DNA of 7,116 bases from an uncultured Bacteroidota bacterium (lineage in GTDB: Bacteria; Bacteroidota; Bacteroidia; Chitinophagales; Chitinophagaceae), in NCBI GenBank assembly GCA_903933995.1, contig CAIZMD010000004.1:1-7116 (forward strand), in the 5' to 3' direction. Each line of letters begins with the position of its first letter. Positions within the stretch are counted from its first letter, which is position 1. The translations under genes and the position numbers were made by a program. The notes under the pieces were generated by a model that made no database searches, was not told the origin of the DNA, and saw only the letters and a program-made list of their open reading frames with translations. Shown here in pieces: positions 6,205 through 7,116 of this stretch.

Positions 6205-7116
6205 ATGCGCCTACTATCAAACCCAAAAACCTGGTCAATCCTAGTATTGACATTGTTTCAAACTGCTTTATTTGCACAGTCTACCAGACTATTGCGTGAG
6301 CCCAGTATTAGTAAAACCCATGTGGCATTTGTCTATGGTGCTGATATTTGGATCAGCACTCTTAGCGGTGGTGAAGCCAAAAGAATCACTAGCACAGCAG
6401 CCGTGGAATCTGATCCACATTTTTCACCTGATGGAAAATTATTGGCTTTTAGTTCTAATAGGTCTGGCGTAACCGCAGTTTATATTGTTTCAACTGAAGG
6501 AGGTATTCCCAATAGATTAACTTGGTATCCAGAAGACGCTTTTGCACGTGGTTTCTCACCAGATGGCAAGTCTGTATTATATGCTAGTACCAGAGAAACT
6601 GCACCAAGTGATTATGCCCGATTATGGACTGTTCCTGTTAACGGTGGCGCATCAACCCTATTGCCCGCGCCTTGGGCTTATAATGGCCAATTCTCTGCTA
6701 ATGGAAAGCAATTGGTATTAGACAGGATGAATCGTTGGGACAAGGAATGGCGTAATTATAGAGGTGGCCAAAACACTGCTTTGCAAATCTTGGATTTAGA
6801 AACATTAAAAGAAACCAGTCTGCCCAATGAAAGGAGTATGGACCTTCAGCCCTTGTGGATGAACAACCAAGTATACTTTTTATCAGACCGAGATTTTAAC
6901 ATGAATATTTGGCAATATGATAGCAAAAACGCTGGTCTAAAACAAGTCACCAAACTCAAGGACACAGATGTTAAATGGTTATCATCTAATGGCAAGGAAC
7001 TTGCTTATGAATGGAGTGGAAATATCTACTTACTTGACCCAACAAATGGAAGTGTCAAACAAATTAATATTGAAGTAAAGGGTGATTTTCCTTGGGCAGA
7101 ACCCAAATGGGAAAAC
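6205..7116 (+). CDS. Tricorn-protease-like S41 family peptidase, N-terminal beta-propeller (runs off the window)
   Basis: The frame is open for 304 codons from ATG at 6205 to the window end. Residues 1-24 form a Sec signal peptide (short basic start, hydrophobic ILVLTLFQTALFA, probable cleavage before QS), so the protein is exported. WD40-like PD40 (TolB-type) propeller repeats follow: FSPDGKLLAFSS (73-84), FSPDGKSVLYAS (117-128) and the looser FSANGKQLVLDR (163-174). Segments DKEWRNYRGGQ (from about 179), VYFLSDRD (about 223-230) and GDFPWAEPKWE near the end are characteristic of bacterial tricorn homologues. These are usually over 1000 residues, with a second propeller, a PDZ domain and the S41 Ser-His protease module; none of these lie inside the window. 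Tricorn proteins cut peptides of moderate length. An amidohydrolase with a TolB-like propeller is the main alternative, but the YRGG and LSDRD segments favour tricorn. The gene is 53 bases after the propeller gene, on the same strand, with a possible terminator between them. No clear Shine-Dalgarno site is seen. Confidence 0.85.
   Translation, partial: MRLLSNPKTWSILVLTLFQTALFAQSTRLLREPSISKTHVAFVYGADIWISTLSGGEAKRITSTAAVESDPHFSPDGKLLAFSSNRSGVTAVYIVSTEGGIPNRLTWYPEDAFARGFSPDGKSVLYASTRETAPSDYARLWTVPVNGGASTLLPAPWAYNGQFSANGKQLVLDRMNRWDKEWRNYRGGQNTALQILDLETLKETSLPNERSMDLQPLWMNNQVYFLSDRDFNMNIWQYDSKNAGLKQVTKLKDTDVKWLSSNGKELAYEWSGNIYLLDPTNGSVKQINIEVKGDFPWAEPKWEN

Noticed and set aside
6272..6472. Plus-strand open frame of 66 codons inside the peptidase gene
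   Set aside because: It overlaps, out of frame, the tricorn-like gene starting at 6205, which has a signal peptide and PD40 repeats.

Overview
The window looks like ordinary chromosomal DNA from a Bacteroidota bacterium, probably Chitinophagaceae-like. The family is an inference; the phylum is well supported. The evidence is AT-rich coding sequence, starts without clear Shine-Dalgarno sites, a C-terminal type IX secretion (T9SS) sorting domain with a VYPNP motif, and typical Bacteroidota signal peptides. No tRNA, rRNA, CRISPR array, insertion sequence or phage gene was seen.

Left part, minus strand: two genes read leftwards and are almost fused, with 2 bases between stop and start. The first (189-2513) encodes a secreted or lipid-anchored protein with the planctomycete-type cytochrome domain PSCyt1, then DUF1549 (PSCyt2) and DUF1553 (PSD1). 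It carries two CxxCH haem-binding motifs. The second (1-186, cut by the window edge) is the start of a DUF1501 protein with a twin-arginine signal. This is a widespread conserved gene pair whose biochemical role is not established.

Middle: a divergent intergenic region of about 180 bases separates this pair from a large plus-strand locus (2696-6151). The locus encodes a surface or secreted protein: signal peptide, sortilin/BNR-type beta-propeller with Asp-boxes, a set of Ig-like repeats with a 78-residue period, and a T9SS type A sorting domain. It appears damaged at its 5' end. The frame has ATT where an ATG is expected, and an amber stop (2999-3001) interrupts it after 101 codons, while the protein reads on coherently on both sides. 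Either it is a recent pseudogene or the sequence has errors here.

Right part: after a short hairpin that may be a terminator (6164-6199), a plus-strand gene (6205 to the window end) encodes the N-terminal beta-propeller of an exported tricorn-protease-like S41 peptidase. Its catalytic part lies beyond the window.

The genes suggest an envelope and extracellular lifestyle: Tat and Sec export, T9SS secretion, and polymer or protein turnover. Nothing in the window shows that the plus-strand genes work with the cytochrome/DUF1501 pair. I found no convincing new multi-gene system; the broken 5' end of the propeller gene is the observation most worth checking.
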